Shown one piece after another: positions 35,939 through 44,413 of a DNA stretch of 64,000 bases. This DNA is from Salipiger pentaromativorans. Its GTDB lineage: Bacteria > Pseudomonadota > Alphaproteobacteria > Rhodobacterales > Rhodobacteraceae. Location of the stretch: positions 7,041 to 71,040 of the forward strand of contig NZ_JAMDHK010000007.1 of the NCBI RefSeq assembly GCF_024721115.1. Reading direction: 5' to 3'. Position numbers and translations under genes: made by a program. Under the pieces are notes generated by a model, which was not told the DNA's origin, searched no databases, and worked only from the letters and a program-made list of their open reading frames with translations. Numbering within the stretch: position 1 is the first letter of the stretch; each line of letters begins with the position of its first letter.

Positions 35939-37585
35939 TTACATGTTCGGGTAGTTCGGACCGTCGCCACCCTGCGGCACCGTCCAGTTGATGTTCTGGG
36001 ACGGATCCTTGATGTCGCAGGTCTTGCAATGCACGCAGTTCTGGAAGTTGATCACGAATTCCGGACCGTTTTCCTTTTCCACGAACTCATACACCCCCGC
36101 CGGGCAATAACGCTGCGACGGACCCGCGAATTTCGCCAGGTTCACCGACACCGGCACCGAGGCGTCCTTGAGCTTCAGATGCGCCGGCTGGCTTTCCTCG
36201 TGGTTGGTAAACGAGAAGGACACGTTGGTCAGCCGGTCGAAGCTGATCTTGCCATCGGGCTTGGGGTAGTCGATCGGCGTATGCTTGTCGGCGGGCTCGG
36301 TCATCTCGGCATCGGACTTGCCGTGCTTGACCGTCCCGAACAGCGAAAACCCGAGCTGGTTGGTCCACATGTCGAACCCGCCCAGGCTCAGCGAGCCCAT
36401 CAGGCCGTATTTCGACCAGAGCGGCTTGACGTTGCGCACCTTCCACAGATCCTTGCCGATGGCGCCTTCGCGCACCTCGGTCTCATAGGCCGAAAGCTCG
36501 TCGGAGGCACGGCCCGCCTGGATCGCCTCATAGGCTGCCTCGGCCGCCGCCTTGCCCGAGAGCATGGCATTGTGGTTGCCCTTGATGCGCGGCACGTTGA
36601 CCATGCCCACCGAACAGCCCAGCAGCGCCACGCCCGGCGCCACCATCTTGGGCATCGACTGGTAGCCGCCCTCGGAGATCGCCCGCGCGCCATAGGCCAC
36701 GCGCTTGCCGCCTTCGAGCAGCGCCGCCACATGCGGATGATGCTTGAAGCGCTGGAACTCCATATAGGGGTAGAGATGCGGGTTCTTGTAGTTCAGGTGA
36801 ACCACGAAGCCGACATAGACCTGGTTGTTCTCGATATGGTAGATGAAGGCGCCACCGCCAGCGTTCTTGCCCAGCGGCCAGCCCATGGTGTGCTCGACCT
36901 TGCCCTCGCGGTGCTTGGCGGGGTCGATCTCCCAGATTTCCTTCATGCCGATGCCGAATTTCTGCGGGCATTTTCCGGCGGAGAGATCGTATTTCGCGAT
37001 CACCTCCTTGGCGAGCGAGCCGCGCACGCCTTCCGACAGGAAGACATATTTGCCGTGCAGCTCCATGCCGGGCTCGTAGCCGGGGCCGGGGGTGCCGTCG
37101 GCTTCCTTGCCGAACTCGCCCGCGACCACGCCCTTGACCTCGCCGTTCTCGCCATAGACCAGCTCGGAGCAGGCCATGCCGGGGAAGATCTCGACACCCA
37201 TCGCCTCGGCCTGCTCGGCCATCCAGCGGCAGACATTGCCCATCGAGACGATGTAATTGCCGTGGTTCGACATGAAGGGCGGCATCGGCCAGTGCGGGAT
37301 GCTCATCTTGCCGGCTTCACCCAGCAGATAGAACTTGTCCTCGGTCACCGGCACCTTGATGGGGGCGCCCTTTTCCTTCCAGTCGGGGATCAGCGCGTTC
37401 AGACCGCAGGGATCGAGCACGGCGCCGGAGAGGATATGCGCCCCCACTTCCGAGCCCTTCTCGAGCACCACCACGTTCAGATCGGCGTCAAGCTGCTTCA
37501 GACGGATCGCAGCGGACAGCCCGGCCGGGCCAGCCCCCACGATCACAACATCATATTCCATCGACTCGCGTTCGATCTCGGCCAT
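35939..37585 (-). CDS. Electron transfer flavoprotein-ubiquinone oxidoreductase
   Basis: A 548-residue inner-membrane-associated flavoprotein that passes electrons from reduced electron transfer flavoprotein (fed by acyl-CoA and amino acid dehydrogenases) to ubiquinone. The N-terminal FAD motif is VVIVGAGPAGLSAAI; the C-terminus carries the 4Fe-4S site CVHCKTCDIKDP with a further Cys in RYCPAGVYE. Length matches the family. A strong GGAGGAG ribosome site precedes the ATG. It is a single transcription unit with its own terminator and a palindrome upstream. The acyl-CoA dehydrogenase at 44-46 kb is a plausible upstream electron donor. Confidence 0.96.
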   Translation of the reverse strand: MAEIERESMEYDVVIVGAGPAGLSAAIRLKQLDADLNVVVLEKGSEVGAHILSGAVLDPCGLNALIPDWKEKGAPIKVPVTEDKFYLLGEAGKMSIPHWPMPPFMSNHGNYIVSMGNVCRWMAEQAEAMGVEIFPGMACSELVYGENGEVKGVVAGEFGKEADGTPGPGYEPGMELHGKYVFLSEGVRGSLAKEVIAKYDLSAGKCPQKFGIGMKEIWEIDPAKHREGKVEHTMGWPLGKNAGGGAFIYHIENNQVYVGFVVHLNYKNPHLYPYMEFQRFKHHPHVAALLEGGKRVAYGARAISEGGYQSMPKMVAPGVALLGCSVGMVNVPRIKGNHNAMLSGKAAAEAAYEAIQAGRASDELSAYETEVREGAIGKDLWKVRNVKPLWSKYGLMGSLSLGGFDMWTNQLGFSLFGTVKHGKSDAEMTEPADKHTPIDYPKPDGKISFDRLTNVSFSFTNHEESQPAHLKLKDASVPVSVNLAKFAGPSQRYCPAGVYEFVEKENGPEFVINFQNCVHCKTCDIKDPSQNINWTVPQGGDGPNYPNM

Positions 37586-37608
37586 GCCGACTCCTCCGCT
37601 GGCGTTTC

Positions 37609-37625
37609 ACGAAATAAAGTTTCGT
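37609..37625 (-). promoter_or_regulatory. Inverted repeat upstream of ETF-QO, candidate operator
   Basis: A perfect repeat ACGAAA-N5-TTTCGT begins 24 bases before the ETF-QO ATG, in A+T-rich sequence. Position suits a repressor site for a fatty-acid or amino-acid catabolism regulator; the regulator is unknown. Confidence 0.4.
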
Positions 37626-37844
37626 ACCGAGGTAGCGCGGCAGTGCAGCAAAGGTCAATCAAAACACGGCATCAAAAGCGCCGTCTGCGTCATCTTCCGC
37701 ATTTAAAACACAGGCGCTCCATGCTGGCACGGCGGTTGCGTGAAGGCTGGCCTCCATCGCATGATTTTCCCGTCTTTTTGCGGAACATCGCGGGAACCTG
37801 CCGCATCAGCCCTGCAAAGCGCCGCCTGCCAAGGGTGTCTCCAC

Positions 37845-37875
37845 TTGACGAGGGGGAGGGGAGACACGTTATGTG
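37845..37875 (+). promoter_or_regulatory. Possible sigma-70 promoter of greA
   Basis: A near-consensus -35 TTGACG at 37845-37850 stands 18-19 bases from a weak -10 (TTATGT or TATGTG at 37869-37875), about 50 bases before the greA start. The purine-rich spacer is unusual; alternatives cannot be excluded. Confidence 0.35.
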
Positions 37876-37923
37876 GCATACTCAGACTCGAATGCACGAA
37901 GCGTACGTTCAGGAGCCCTCTCC

Positions 37924-38394
37924 TTGGAAAAGATCCTCATGACCCGCGCGGGTTTCACCGCGCTCGAAACCGAATTGAAGACGCTCAAGAGCGCAGAGCG
38001 GCCCGCCATCATCCAGGCGATTGCCGAGGCGCGCGAGCTGGGCGACCTCAAGGAAAATGCCGAATATCACTCGGCCCGCGAAAAGCAGGGCTTCATCGAA
38101 GGCCGGATCAAGGAGCTCGAGGCCATCGTCGGTCTGGCCGAGGTGATCGACCCGACGAAGCTCTCCGGCGCGGTGAAATTCGGCGCCACGGTGACCGTTG
38201 TCGACGAAGATACCGACGAAGAGAAAACCTGGCAGATCGTTGGCGAGCACGAGGCCAATATCGAAAAGGGCCTGCTCAACATCAAATCGCCCATCGCCCG
38301 CGCGCTGATCGGCAAGGATGAAGGCGACAGCGTTGAAGTCCGCACGCCGGGCGGCGAAAAGAGCTACGAGATTCTCAGCATCGCTTACAAATAA
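37924..38394 (+). CDS. greA: Transcription elongation factor GreA
   Basis: A 156-residue factor that enters the RNA polymerase secondary channel and stimulates cleavage of backtracked transcripts. The N-terminal coiled coil contains [21 protein letters not shown] with the acidic tip, followed by the FKBP-like C-terminal domain ending [10 protein letters not shown]. The UUG start at 37924 is chosen because the product then begins [11 protein letters not shown], the standard GreA opening, and because AGGAG at 37911-37915 lies 8 bases upstream; the ATG at 37939 would be 23 bases away from it. Confidence 0.96.
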   Translation: MEKILMTRAGFTALETELKTLKSAERPAIIQAIAEARELGDLKENAEYHSAREKQGFIEGRIKELEAIVGLAEVIDPTKLSGAVKFGATVTVVDEDTDEEKTWQIVGEHEANIEKGLLNIKSPIARALIGKDEGDSVEVRTPGGEKSYEILSIAYK

Positions 38395-38406
38395 GGTCCG
38401 CGCCAG

Positions 38407-39414
38407 ATGGCCGACAGCAACGACAGCCGCCCCACCCCGCTCGGCCTCTACGACAGACCGCAAAAGGCCGGCATGACCGGGATCGAAATCGCGGCGGCCG
38501 CGCTGAGCGTCGGCTGGCTTGTGCTGTCCGGGGCGTTTTTCCTGATGTGGGGCGGCGAGGGCACCGACGGGCTGCGCTTTGTGCTGACCCTCATGGTGGT
38601 GTTTCTGCCGGTGGCGCTGATCTGGGTGGCCGCGACCGCCGCCAAGGCGAGCAAGACCATGCGCGAGGAAAGCGCCCGGTTGCAGACCGCCATCGACGCG
38701 ATCCGCAACGCCTATCTGACACAGGCGCAGTCCGGGCGCGGCGACTCTGCGAACGGCTCGATCTCCAAAAAGCTCGACGAAATCGCGGCGGCGCAGCGCA
38801 AGACCGAAACCACGCTGGCGATGTTCACCTCGACGCGCGCGGCCGCCGCGGCCGCGCAGCCGCCCGTGGCGGCCCCCGCACCCGAGCCGGGCGACGACCA
38901 GCCCGTCCTGTCCCTGGGCACGCCGGCAGAGGCGCTGCAACCGCCGCTGGCCAATGCCGATTTCATCCGCGCCCTGAACTTCCCCGAGACCGCCGAGGAC
39001 GAGGCGGGATTCGCGGCGCTGCGCCGGGCGCTGAAGGACCGGCAGGCGGCGCAGCTTATCCAGGCGGCGCAGGACGTGCTGACGCTGCTGTCGCAGGATG
39101 GCATCTATATGGACGATCTGCGCCCCGACATGGCGCGCCCCGAGGTCTGGCGCGCCTTTGCCGACGGCGCCCGGGGCCGCTCCATCGCGGCGCTTGGCGG
39201 GGTGCGCGACCGCTCGTCGCTGGCGCTGACCGCGGGCCGCATGAAGCAGGACCCGATCTTTCGCGATGCCGCGCATCACTTCCTGCGCCTCTTCGACAAG
39301 GGCGTTGCGCGCTTCGCCCCCGAGGCCAGCGATACCGAGCTGACCGAGCTGGCCAACACCCGCTCGTCCCGCGCCTTCATGCTGCTGGGCCGCGTCGCCG
39401 GAACCTTTGACTGA
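38407..39414 (+). CDS. Conserved membrane protein of unknown function
   Basis: A 335-residue protein 12 bases after greA. Two membrane helices (about 25-48 and 57-78) are followed by a coiled coil (about 80-140), a low-complexity Ala/Pro linker (about 145-165) and a C-terminal helical domain of about 150 residues containing FIRALNFPETAEDEAGFAAL. I recognise no enzyme motif. The topology suggests an anchor presenting a cytoplasmic helical domain. Co-transcription with greA is likely from spacing, but no functional link is known to me. Confidence 0.8.
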   Translation: MADSNDSRPTPLGLYDRPQKAGMTGIEIAAAALSVGWLVLSGAFFLMWGGEGTDGLRFVLTLMVVFLPVALIWVAATAAKASKTMREESARLQTAIDAIRNAYLTQAQSGRGDSANGSISKKLDEIAAAQRKTETTLAMFTSTRAAAAAAQPPVAAPAPEPGDDQPVLSLGTPAEALQPPLANADFIRALNFPETAEDEAGFAALRRALKDRQAAQLIQAAQDVLTLLSQDGIYMDDLRPDMARPEVWRAFADGARGRSIAALGGVRDRSSLALTAGRMKQDPIFRDAAHHFLRLFDKGVARFAPEASDTELTELANTRSSRAFMLLGRVAGTFD

Positions 39415-39423
39415 TCCGGGCCG

Positions 39424-40278
39424 TTACTCCGGCTCCCCGGCGGCGGCCTCCAGCGCCGCCTCGAACCCCAGACCCAGAATCCAGCCCTCCTCGGGCGCTG
39501 TCACATCCAGCATCTCGGCAAGACGGTCCGGCGCCAGCCGCGCCAATGCGCGGGCAGTCAGCCGCACCTGATGGGCATCCTTGATCCCGCCCCGTACCAC
39601 CGCGCGCGCCACCGCATTGCGCAACAAGGAGGGCCAGATCTCGACCACGACCAGCGGCGTGCCGAGCGGCTCGAAAGGCCAGACGGCGAGCTGCCCGGCA
39701 AAGCGGGCACGCAGCCGGTGCAGCACTGGCAGACCGGTCATGACCTGCCCGCCGACGGCGCCCGCGCCGCCCATCTGCCAGCAGGTGAAACTGCCCTTCG
39801 CCCGAATCTCGGCCGCGCGCCGCTCGGGCAGACCGTGCCCGGCGCGCACATCCTTGCGCGGCAGGCCGTCGATTTCCTCGCGGGTGCCGTTGAACCAGAA
39901 CGGGCCGATGCCGGGAAACCGCCGGTTGATCTCTCCGGCGAGACGAAAGCGATTGTTGCGCTGCGGGCTGTCCTCCAGCCGTCCGGCCAGCCAATCCCAC
40001 AAGGCGAACGGGTCGTCCCGCCCGCTCAGCGCCCGGGCGAAACCGCGCGGATAGCCAAAGGGGAAATCGAAGCCGATCATCAGCCGCTCCCCGGCCCCGA
40101 GCGCCGCCGTGCAGCGCGCCGCAAGCTCCGCCTCGGCAAGCGCGCGGTTGCGCAGGTAAAGCGGCGGAAGATCGGTACGGCCGACGCTCTCGCCCAGCCA
40201 GATCGCATCCTTGCGCGGGCGCGGCCCGGTGTCGTTGCCCCCCGACCAATCGACCATCAGGACCCGGTCGAAGCGCAT
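39424..40278 (-). CDS. Unknown protein, RNase H-like fold suspected, coupled to mobB
   Basis: A 284-residue protein with VLMVDWSGGND near the N-terminus (D9) and MIGFDFPFGYPRGF at about 67-80, a pattern seen in DUF429-like predicted nucleases with an RNase H fold, where such Asp residues bind metal. That relationship is a guess from motifs. The ATG overlaps the mobB stop by one base (TGATG), so it is translated with the molybdopterin-dinucleotide genes, though no chemistry explains this. No signal peptide. Confidence 0.7.
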   Translation of the reverse strand: MRFDRVLMVDWSGGNDTGPRPRKDAIWLGESVGRTDLPPLYLRNRALAEAELAARCTAALGAGERLMIGFDFPFGYPRGFARALSGRDDPFALWDWLAGRLEDSPQRNNRFRLAGEINRRFPGIGPFWFNGTREEIDGLPRKDVRAGHGLPERRAAEIRAKGSFTCWQMGGAGAVGGQVMTGLPVLHRLRARFAGQLAVWPFEPLGTPLVVVEIWPSLLRNAVARAVVRGGIKDAHQVRLTARALARLAPDRLAEMLDVTAPEEGWILGLGFEAALEAAAGEPE

Positions 40279-40763
40279 CAGCGGGCAGGATCGGCCAGAA
40301 TGAAATCGGCGATGGCCGGAATGTCGTTCAGATCCATAACCGGGCGGTCGATGTCCAGCGCGACATCGCTTGCGACAGCGCGGATCGTCGGATCCTCCTC
40401 GGCAATCAGCCCGCCGCCCTTTTCCCCGCGATGCACCTCGATCTTGGGGTGGCTGTCGCGCTTCCAGCCCTCGATCAACACCATGTCGCAGGGCCCAAGC
40501 CGCGCAAGCAGCGCCTCGAGCGGCAGCGCCTCCTCCAGCTCGGTGATCTGCGCCACGCGGCGGCCCGAAGCCACGATCACCTCGCCCGCGCCGGCGGCGC
40601 GATGTCGGAAACTGTCCTTACCCTCGTGGTCGATGTCGAAGCCGTGATGCGAGTGTTTCAGCGTGCTGACCCGCAGCCCTCGCGCGCGGAACTCACGCAC
40701 CAGCCGTTCGACCATCGTGGTCTTTCCGGCGTTCTTCCAGCCGGTGACACCGTAAACCTTCAT
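40278..40763 (-). CDS. mobB: Molybdopterin-guanine dinucleotide biosynthesis protein MobB
   Basis: A 161-residue P-loop GTP-binding protein that assists MobA in making the molybdenum guanine dinucleotide cofactor. Walker A is GWKNAGKTT at 8-16; the segment TLKHSHHGFDIDHEGKDSFRHRAAGA and LIEGWKRDSHPKIEV are family hallmarks. It follows mobA with an ATGA overlap and precedes an unknown gene with a TGATG overlap. Confidence 0.95.
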   Translation of the reverse strand: MKVYGVTGWKNAGKTTMVERLVREFRARGLRVSTLKHSHHGFDIDHEGKDSFRHRAAGAGEVIVASGRRVAQITELEEALPLEALLARLGPCDMVLIEGWKRDSHPKIEVHRGEKGGGLIAEEDPTIRAVASDVALDIDRPVMDLNDIPAIADFILADPAR

Positions 40764-41356
40764 GCCAGCACCGTCTCTGCCGCCGCCAGATCCGCGGGGC
40801 TGTTGATGTTGAAGAACGGATCCAGCTCGCCGACGGGAAACGCGGCCAGCCGTCCGCCATGCGCCTCGGCGAAGCCCCGGACGCGGCGCTCGCCCCGCAG
40901 CAGCGCGGCGCGCAGCGCATCGCGCAGCGCCACCGGCCAGAGCCCAAAGACCGGATGGGTCCGCCCACCGCTTGCGGCCAGCGCCAGCGGCGCCGGCATC
41001 CCCTCGGCCGCCAGCAGAAGCTGCGGCACCAGATCGCAGGGAAAGAACGGCGTGTCGCACGCCACGCTCACCACCGTATCGCCGCCCTGCTCCGCCGCCC
41101 AGTCGAGCCCCGCGAGAATCCCCGCCAGCGGGCCGGGATGGCCGGGCACGGAATCCGGCAGCACGGGCAGCCCCGCGGTCGAGAACCGCCCCGGATCACC
41201 ATTGGCATTGAGCGCCAGCGCCGCCACCTGCGGCTCCAGCCGCTCGGCAACGCGCGACAGCAGCGTCTGCCCGCCAAGCGTCAGCAGCGCCTTGTCGCCG
41301 CCGCCCATCCGCGTGGCCAGCCCGCCCGCAAGGATCACTCCGAATGGCTGCTTCAC
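40760..41356 (-). CDS. mobA: Molybdenum cofactor guanylyltransferase MobA
   Basis: Transfers GMP from GTP to molybdopterin. The nucleotide-binding motif VILAGGLATRMGGGDKALL is at the N-terminus, followed by VACDTPFFP and a C-terminal FFNINSPADL typical of MobA. I chose the GTG at 41356 (198 residues, VKQPFGVILAGG), because GGGAG lies about 9 bases upstream and family members start just before this motif. The longer frame to 41458 adds 34 low-complexity residues and would overlap the start of azlC, leaving no divergent promoter space. Confidence 0.92.
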   Translation of the reverse strand: MKQPFGVILAGGLATRMGGGDKALLTLGGQTLLSRVAERLEPQVAALALNANGDPGRFSTAGLPVLPDSVPGHPGPLAGILAGLDWAAEQGGDTVVSVACDTPFFPCDLVPQLLLAAEGMPAPLALAASGGRTHPVFGLWPVALRDALRAALLRGERRVRGFAEAHGGRLAAFPVGELDPFFNINSPADLAAAETVLA

Positions 41357-41456
41357 CCCGACCGCTCCCGATGCGCGCGAAGACGTTCCTGCGGCAATTG
41401 CATCTTTCCCCGCGCTTGGATACGGCTGTTCCGAACCCTTCTTCGGAGATGAAGTC

Positions 41457-42161
41457 ATGACCGCCCAAGGCGTGAAGTCAAGCTATTGGACCGGCGTCCG
41501 CGACGGCGCCCCCTTTCTGCTTGTCATCGTACCTTTTGCCATGCTTTTCGGGGTGCTGGCTACCGAGGCCGGGCTCAATCCCGCAGAGGCGCTGGCCTTT
41601 TCCGTCGTCGTGATCGCCGGCGCGGCGCAGTTCACCGCGCTGCAACTCCTCCAGGACCACGCGCCGATCCTCGTGGTGCTGGCCTCGTCGCTGGCGGTCA
41701 ATCTGCGGATGGCCATGTACTCGGCGTCGCTGACCCCGCATCTGGGCCATCTGCCGCTCTGGCAGCGCGGCGTTGCCGCCTATTTCCTTGTCGATCAGAC
41801 CTATGCCCTGGCGGTCATCAAATACGAGAAGGAACCGCAGCTCTCGCGCGCCGAGAAATTCGCCTATTTCGTCGGGACGCTGACGCCGATCTGCCCCTTC
41901 TGGTACGTCTTCACCGTGGTCGGGGCGCTGGTCGGCGCGACCATTCCGCCGGAATGGGGGCTGGATTTCGCCATGCCCATCGCCTTTATCGCCATGATCG
42001 GCCCGGCGCTGCGCACCGGCGCGCATATGACGGCGGCACTGGTCGCCTCGGTCGCGGCGCTGACCTTTGCCTTCCTGCCCTACAATCTGGGCCTGCTGAT
42101 CTCGGCCGGGCTGGGCATGGCCGCAGGCGCCGAGGTCGAGCGCCGGGTGGGTGCCGCATGA
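41457..42161 (+). CDS. azlC: AzlC-family branched-chain amino acid exporter, large subunit
   Basis: A 234-residue membrane protein with about six helices and the family motif GAAQFTALQLL and NLRMAMYSASLTPHL. With AzlD it forms a two-component exporter for branched-chain amino acids or their analogues. The ATG has GGAG nearby, and the downstream azlD ATG overlaps its stop (ATGA). It is transcribed away from mobA. Confidence 0.92.
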   Translation: MTAQGVKSSYWTGVRDGAPFLLVIVPFAMLFGVLATEAGLNPAEALAFSVVVIAGAAQFTALQLLQDHAPILVVLASSLAVNLRMAMYSASLTPHLGHLPLWQRGVAAYFLVDQTYALAVIKYEKEPQLSRAEKFAYFVGTLTPICPFWYVFTVVGALVGATIPPEWGLDFAMPIAFIAMIGPALRTGAHMTAALVASVAALTFAFLPYNLGLLISAGLGMAAGAEVERRVGAA

Positions 42162-42484
42162 TCGACCGGGGTGATTTGTGGATCGTGATCGTTGCGCTCG
42201 GGCTGGGCAGCTTTGCCCTGCGCTTCGTCTTCCTGGGGCTGGTCGGCGACCGTCCGATGCCCGCATGGCTCATGCGGCATCTGCGCTATACCGCCGTGGC
42301 GGTGCTGCCGGCGCTGGTGATCCCGCTCGTGGTGTGGCCCAGTGCCACCGATGGCGAGACCGACCCGGTGCGGCTCGCCGCCGCAACGGTCACGCTGGCG
42401 GCGAGCTATTTCCTGCGCAATGTCATCGTGGCGATGCTGCTTGGCGGGCTCGTGCTCGCCGGCGGCGGTTACTGGCTGGGCTGA
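42158..42484 (+). CDS. azlD: AzlD-family transporter small subunit
   Basis: A 108-residue protein with four hydrophobic segments and the family stretches ALRFVFLG, MPAWLMRHLRYTAVAVLPALVIP and SYFLRNVIVAMLLG. It is the obligate small partner of AzlC. The 3' end overlaps the converging lipoprotein gene by 16 bases. Confidence 0.92.
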   Translation: MIDRGDLWIVIVALGLGSFALRFVFLGLVGDRPMPAWLMRHLRYTAVAVLPALVIPLVVWPSATDGETDPVRLAAATVTLAASYFLRNVIVAMLLGGLVLAGGGYWLG

Positions 42485-43101
42485 TTGGCGGTCTCGAACG
42501 CCGCGATGGCAACCGCCTTGTCATCGTTGTCCTCTTCCCGCAGCACCCGTTCGCTCACACCGGGCATCCCGGCGAGCTGATCGGCGAGTTTGACCGGGAA
42601 CCAGGTCTGGTGGATCGATTCGAAGCCCGGCAGGCTCGACAGCACCCCAGAGGTCGCCACCGTGCATTGCGCCGAGGACACCGCGCCATAGCCCTGAACC
42701 GTCCGCAGCGCCTGCTCGGCCACTTCCGGCGACACCTCGATGCGCTGGATGCGCACCCGATAGGTCTTGCGGGCGTGCGCGCGCTCGTAGAACTGCTCGA
42801 TCCGGGGGGTGATGCCGTAAAGCACATCGTCGGATTCGACGAGGTATTTCGCCCGCACGGACCCCGCCGGGTCGAAGACCACGCGCTGCGACGGCGCGTT
42901 GATCATCATGCTGGAATGCGCCCCCGCATCGTTGCGGTTGTTGATCATCGTATAGAGCGTGATCGCCGGCGGGCCATCGTGCCGGTAGGTCACCGCGGCG
43001 ATCTCTTCCGGGGTGGCGTTGGGGGTCTTGGCGCTGGGTGTGGTGCAGCCGGCAAGCGCAAGCGCCGCCAGGCCGGTCAGTACCGCGGCTCGAAACAACA
43101 T
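42469..43101 (-). CDS. Predicted lipoprotein of unknown function
   Basis: A 210-residue protein with a lipoprotein signal: hydrophobic core followed by the lipobox LALAGC (Cys19). The mature part has no family I can name; it contains ITLYTMINNRNDAGAHSSMMI and paired cysteine/serine stretches. It probably sits on the periplasmic face of a membrane. It lies 34 bases downstream of the oxidase subunit IV gene on the same strand. Confidence 0.8.
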   Translation of the reverse strand: MLFRAAVLTGLAALALAGCTTPSAKTPNATPEEIAAVTYRHDGPPAITLYTMINNRNDAGAHSSMMINAPSQRVVFDPAGSVRAKYLVESDDVLYGITPRIEQFYERAHARKTYRVRIQRIEVSPEVAEQALRTVQGYGAVSSAQCTVATSGVLSSLPGFESIHQTWFPVKLADQLAGMPGVSERVLREEDNDDKAVAIAAFETANQPSQ

Positions 43102-43135
43102 CTGTCAAAGCTCCCGATCGGGGATTTCTGCGATA

Positions 43136-43270
43136 TCAGGCGTTCCACATCGCCATCAGCAGCACAATCACGATGATTGCGACAACCATGCGGATCGTGA
43201 ACTTGATGAACCCGTGAAAGGTCTTTTCCTGCTCGGTAATATCCATGCTGCCGTGCTTGTACTCAGCCAT
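43136..43270 (-). CDS. aa3-type cytochrome c oxidase subunit IV
   Basis: A 44-residue protein MAEYKHGSMDITEQEKTFHG... ending in one membrane helix (about 25-42, VVAIIVIVLLMAMW). The N-terminal sequence is diagnostic of the small subunit IV of the alphaproteobacterial aa3 oxidase. It is separate from the main cox operon, as is common in this group. Its function in the oxidase is unclear; the structure is a single helix bound to subunits I/III. Confidence 0.93.
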   Translation of the reverse strand: MAEYKHGSMDITEQEKTFHGFIKFTIRMVVAIIVIVLLMAMWNA

Positions 43271-43384
43271 GTCCAAAGTCCGTCCCTGTGGAATACGTGT
43301 TGTCGGCATTTTGGTTAGCCGATTTCCGCAGCGCTGTCACCAGCCCAAAAGACGCAGGCTTCGGGTATCTTTTCCCGCGCGCCC

Positions 43385-44413
43385 TCAGACCGCCTGCCAG
43401 AGCCAGGCGCCATCCGCCCGCAGAACACGGGTCGCACGGCCCTCGTGCCAGAGATGCAGGCAATGGGCCATCGCCTCGACCAGCGCGAGCCCGTATTGCC
43501 CGCCCTCGATGCGGCGCCGGAAGAGCGGCACAAAACAATCGCCCGCCGCCTTCGGCTCGGCCAGATGCGCGTGCAGACGGTCGAGTGCCGAATGGTGATT
43601 CTCGATGAGCTGCGCCATCCGGAAGGGCAGCCCGGTGAAAGGCAGCTTGTGCCCGCCCAGCACCAGATGATCCGGGCGCGCCAGCCCGGCCAGCCGCTCG
43701 CAGGCCTCCAGCCAGTCGCCCACCGGGTCGGCCTCGGGCTCGGTGGCATAGACGCCGATATTCGAGCTGATGGTGGACAGGATCTGATCCCCCGAAAGCA
43801 CCAGATTGTCGTCGCGCGACCAGAGCGTGGCATGTTCCGGCGCGTGGCCATTGCCGATATGCACGTCCCAGACACGTCCGCCGATGCGGATCGTGTCGTC
43901 CTGCCGGATGCGGGTGAAGCCCAGCGGCATCGGCCAGACGCAATCGGCAAAGTTGAAGGGGCGCTCCTTGGCCCGCTCCTCGAAAATCTCGGGCGCCATA
44001 CCGCAATGCCGCCAATAGGTGAGCTGCGCCTCGGTCGGGCGCTCCTGCGCGTCAAGCAGAAGCATCCGCGAGAACAGCCAGGCGGTGCGGGTGGTGACCA
44101 GTTCGGCACCGCGCTCCTGGAACCAGCCGGCCAGCCCCATGTGATCGGGATGATGATGGGTCACCAGCACCCGGCGAACCGGTTTGCCCTTCAGCGGCCC
44201 TGCCAGCAGCGCCTCCCAGATGGCGCGGGTCTTGCCTGTGGAAAACCCGGTGTCGACCACCGTCCAGCCGTCGCCGTCGTCCAGCGCGTAGACATTGACG
44301 TGATCCAGCGCCATCGGCAGCGGCAGGCGCAGCCAGAGCACGCCCTCGGCCAGCTCGATGGCCCCGCCCTCGGCGGGCGGGGTGTCGAACGGATAGCGGA
44401 TGCCGACAGTCAT
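43385..44413 (-). CDS. Metallo-beta-lactamase fold hydrolase
   Basis: A 342-residue protein with the zinc-binding motif THHHPDH at 85-91 (HxHxDH), a later GNGHAPEH and SGDQIL, and a C-terminal extension with LGGHKLPF and helical segments, as in MBL hydrolases near acyl-CoA metabolism genes. The ATG overlaps the acyl-CoA dehydrogenase stop by one base (TGATG), so the two are coupled. A thioesterase or lactone/ester hydrolase role is plausible but not shown. Confidence 0.88.
   Translation of the reverse strand: MTVGIRYPFDTPPAEGGAIELAEGVLWLRLPLPMALDHVNVYALDDGDGWTVVDTGFSTGKTRAIWEALLAGPLKGKPVRRVLVTHHHPDHMGLAGWFQERGAELVTTRTAWLFSRMLLLDAQERPTEAQLTYWRHCGMAPEIFEERAKERPFNFADCVWPMPLGFTRIRQDDTIRIGGRVWDVHIGNGHAPEHATLWSRDDNLVLSGDQILSTISSNIGVYATEPEADPVGDWLEACERLAGLARPDHLVLGGHKLPFTGLPFRMAQLIENHHSALDRLHAHLAEPKAAGDCFVPLFRRRIEGGQYGLALVEAMAHCLHLWHEGRATRVLRADGAWLWQAV

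Noticed and set aside
41357-41458. Longer N-terminus of MobA
   Set aside because: Adds low-complexity residues before the nucleotide-binding motif and would overlap the azlC start; the GTG with a good ribosome site is better.
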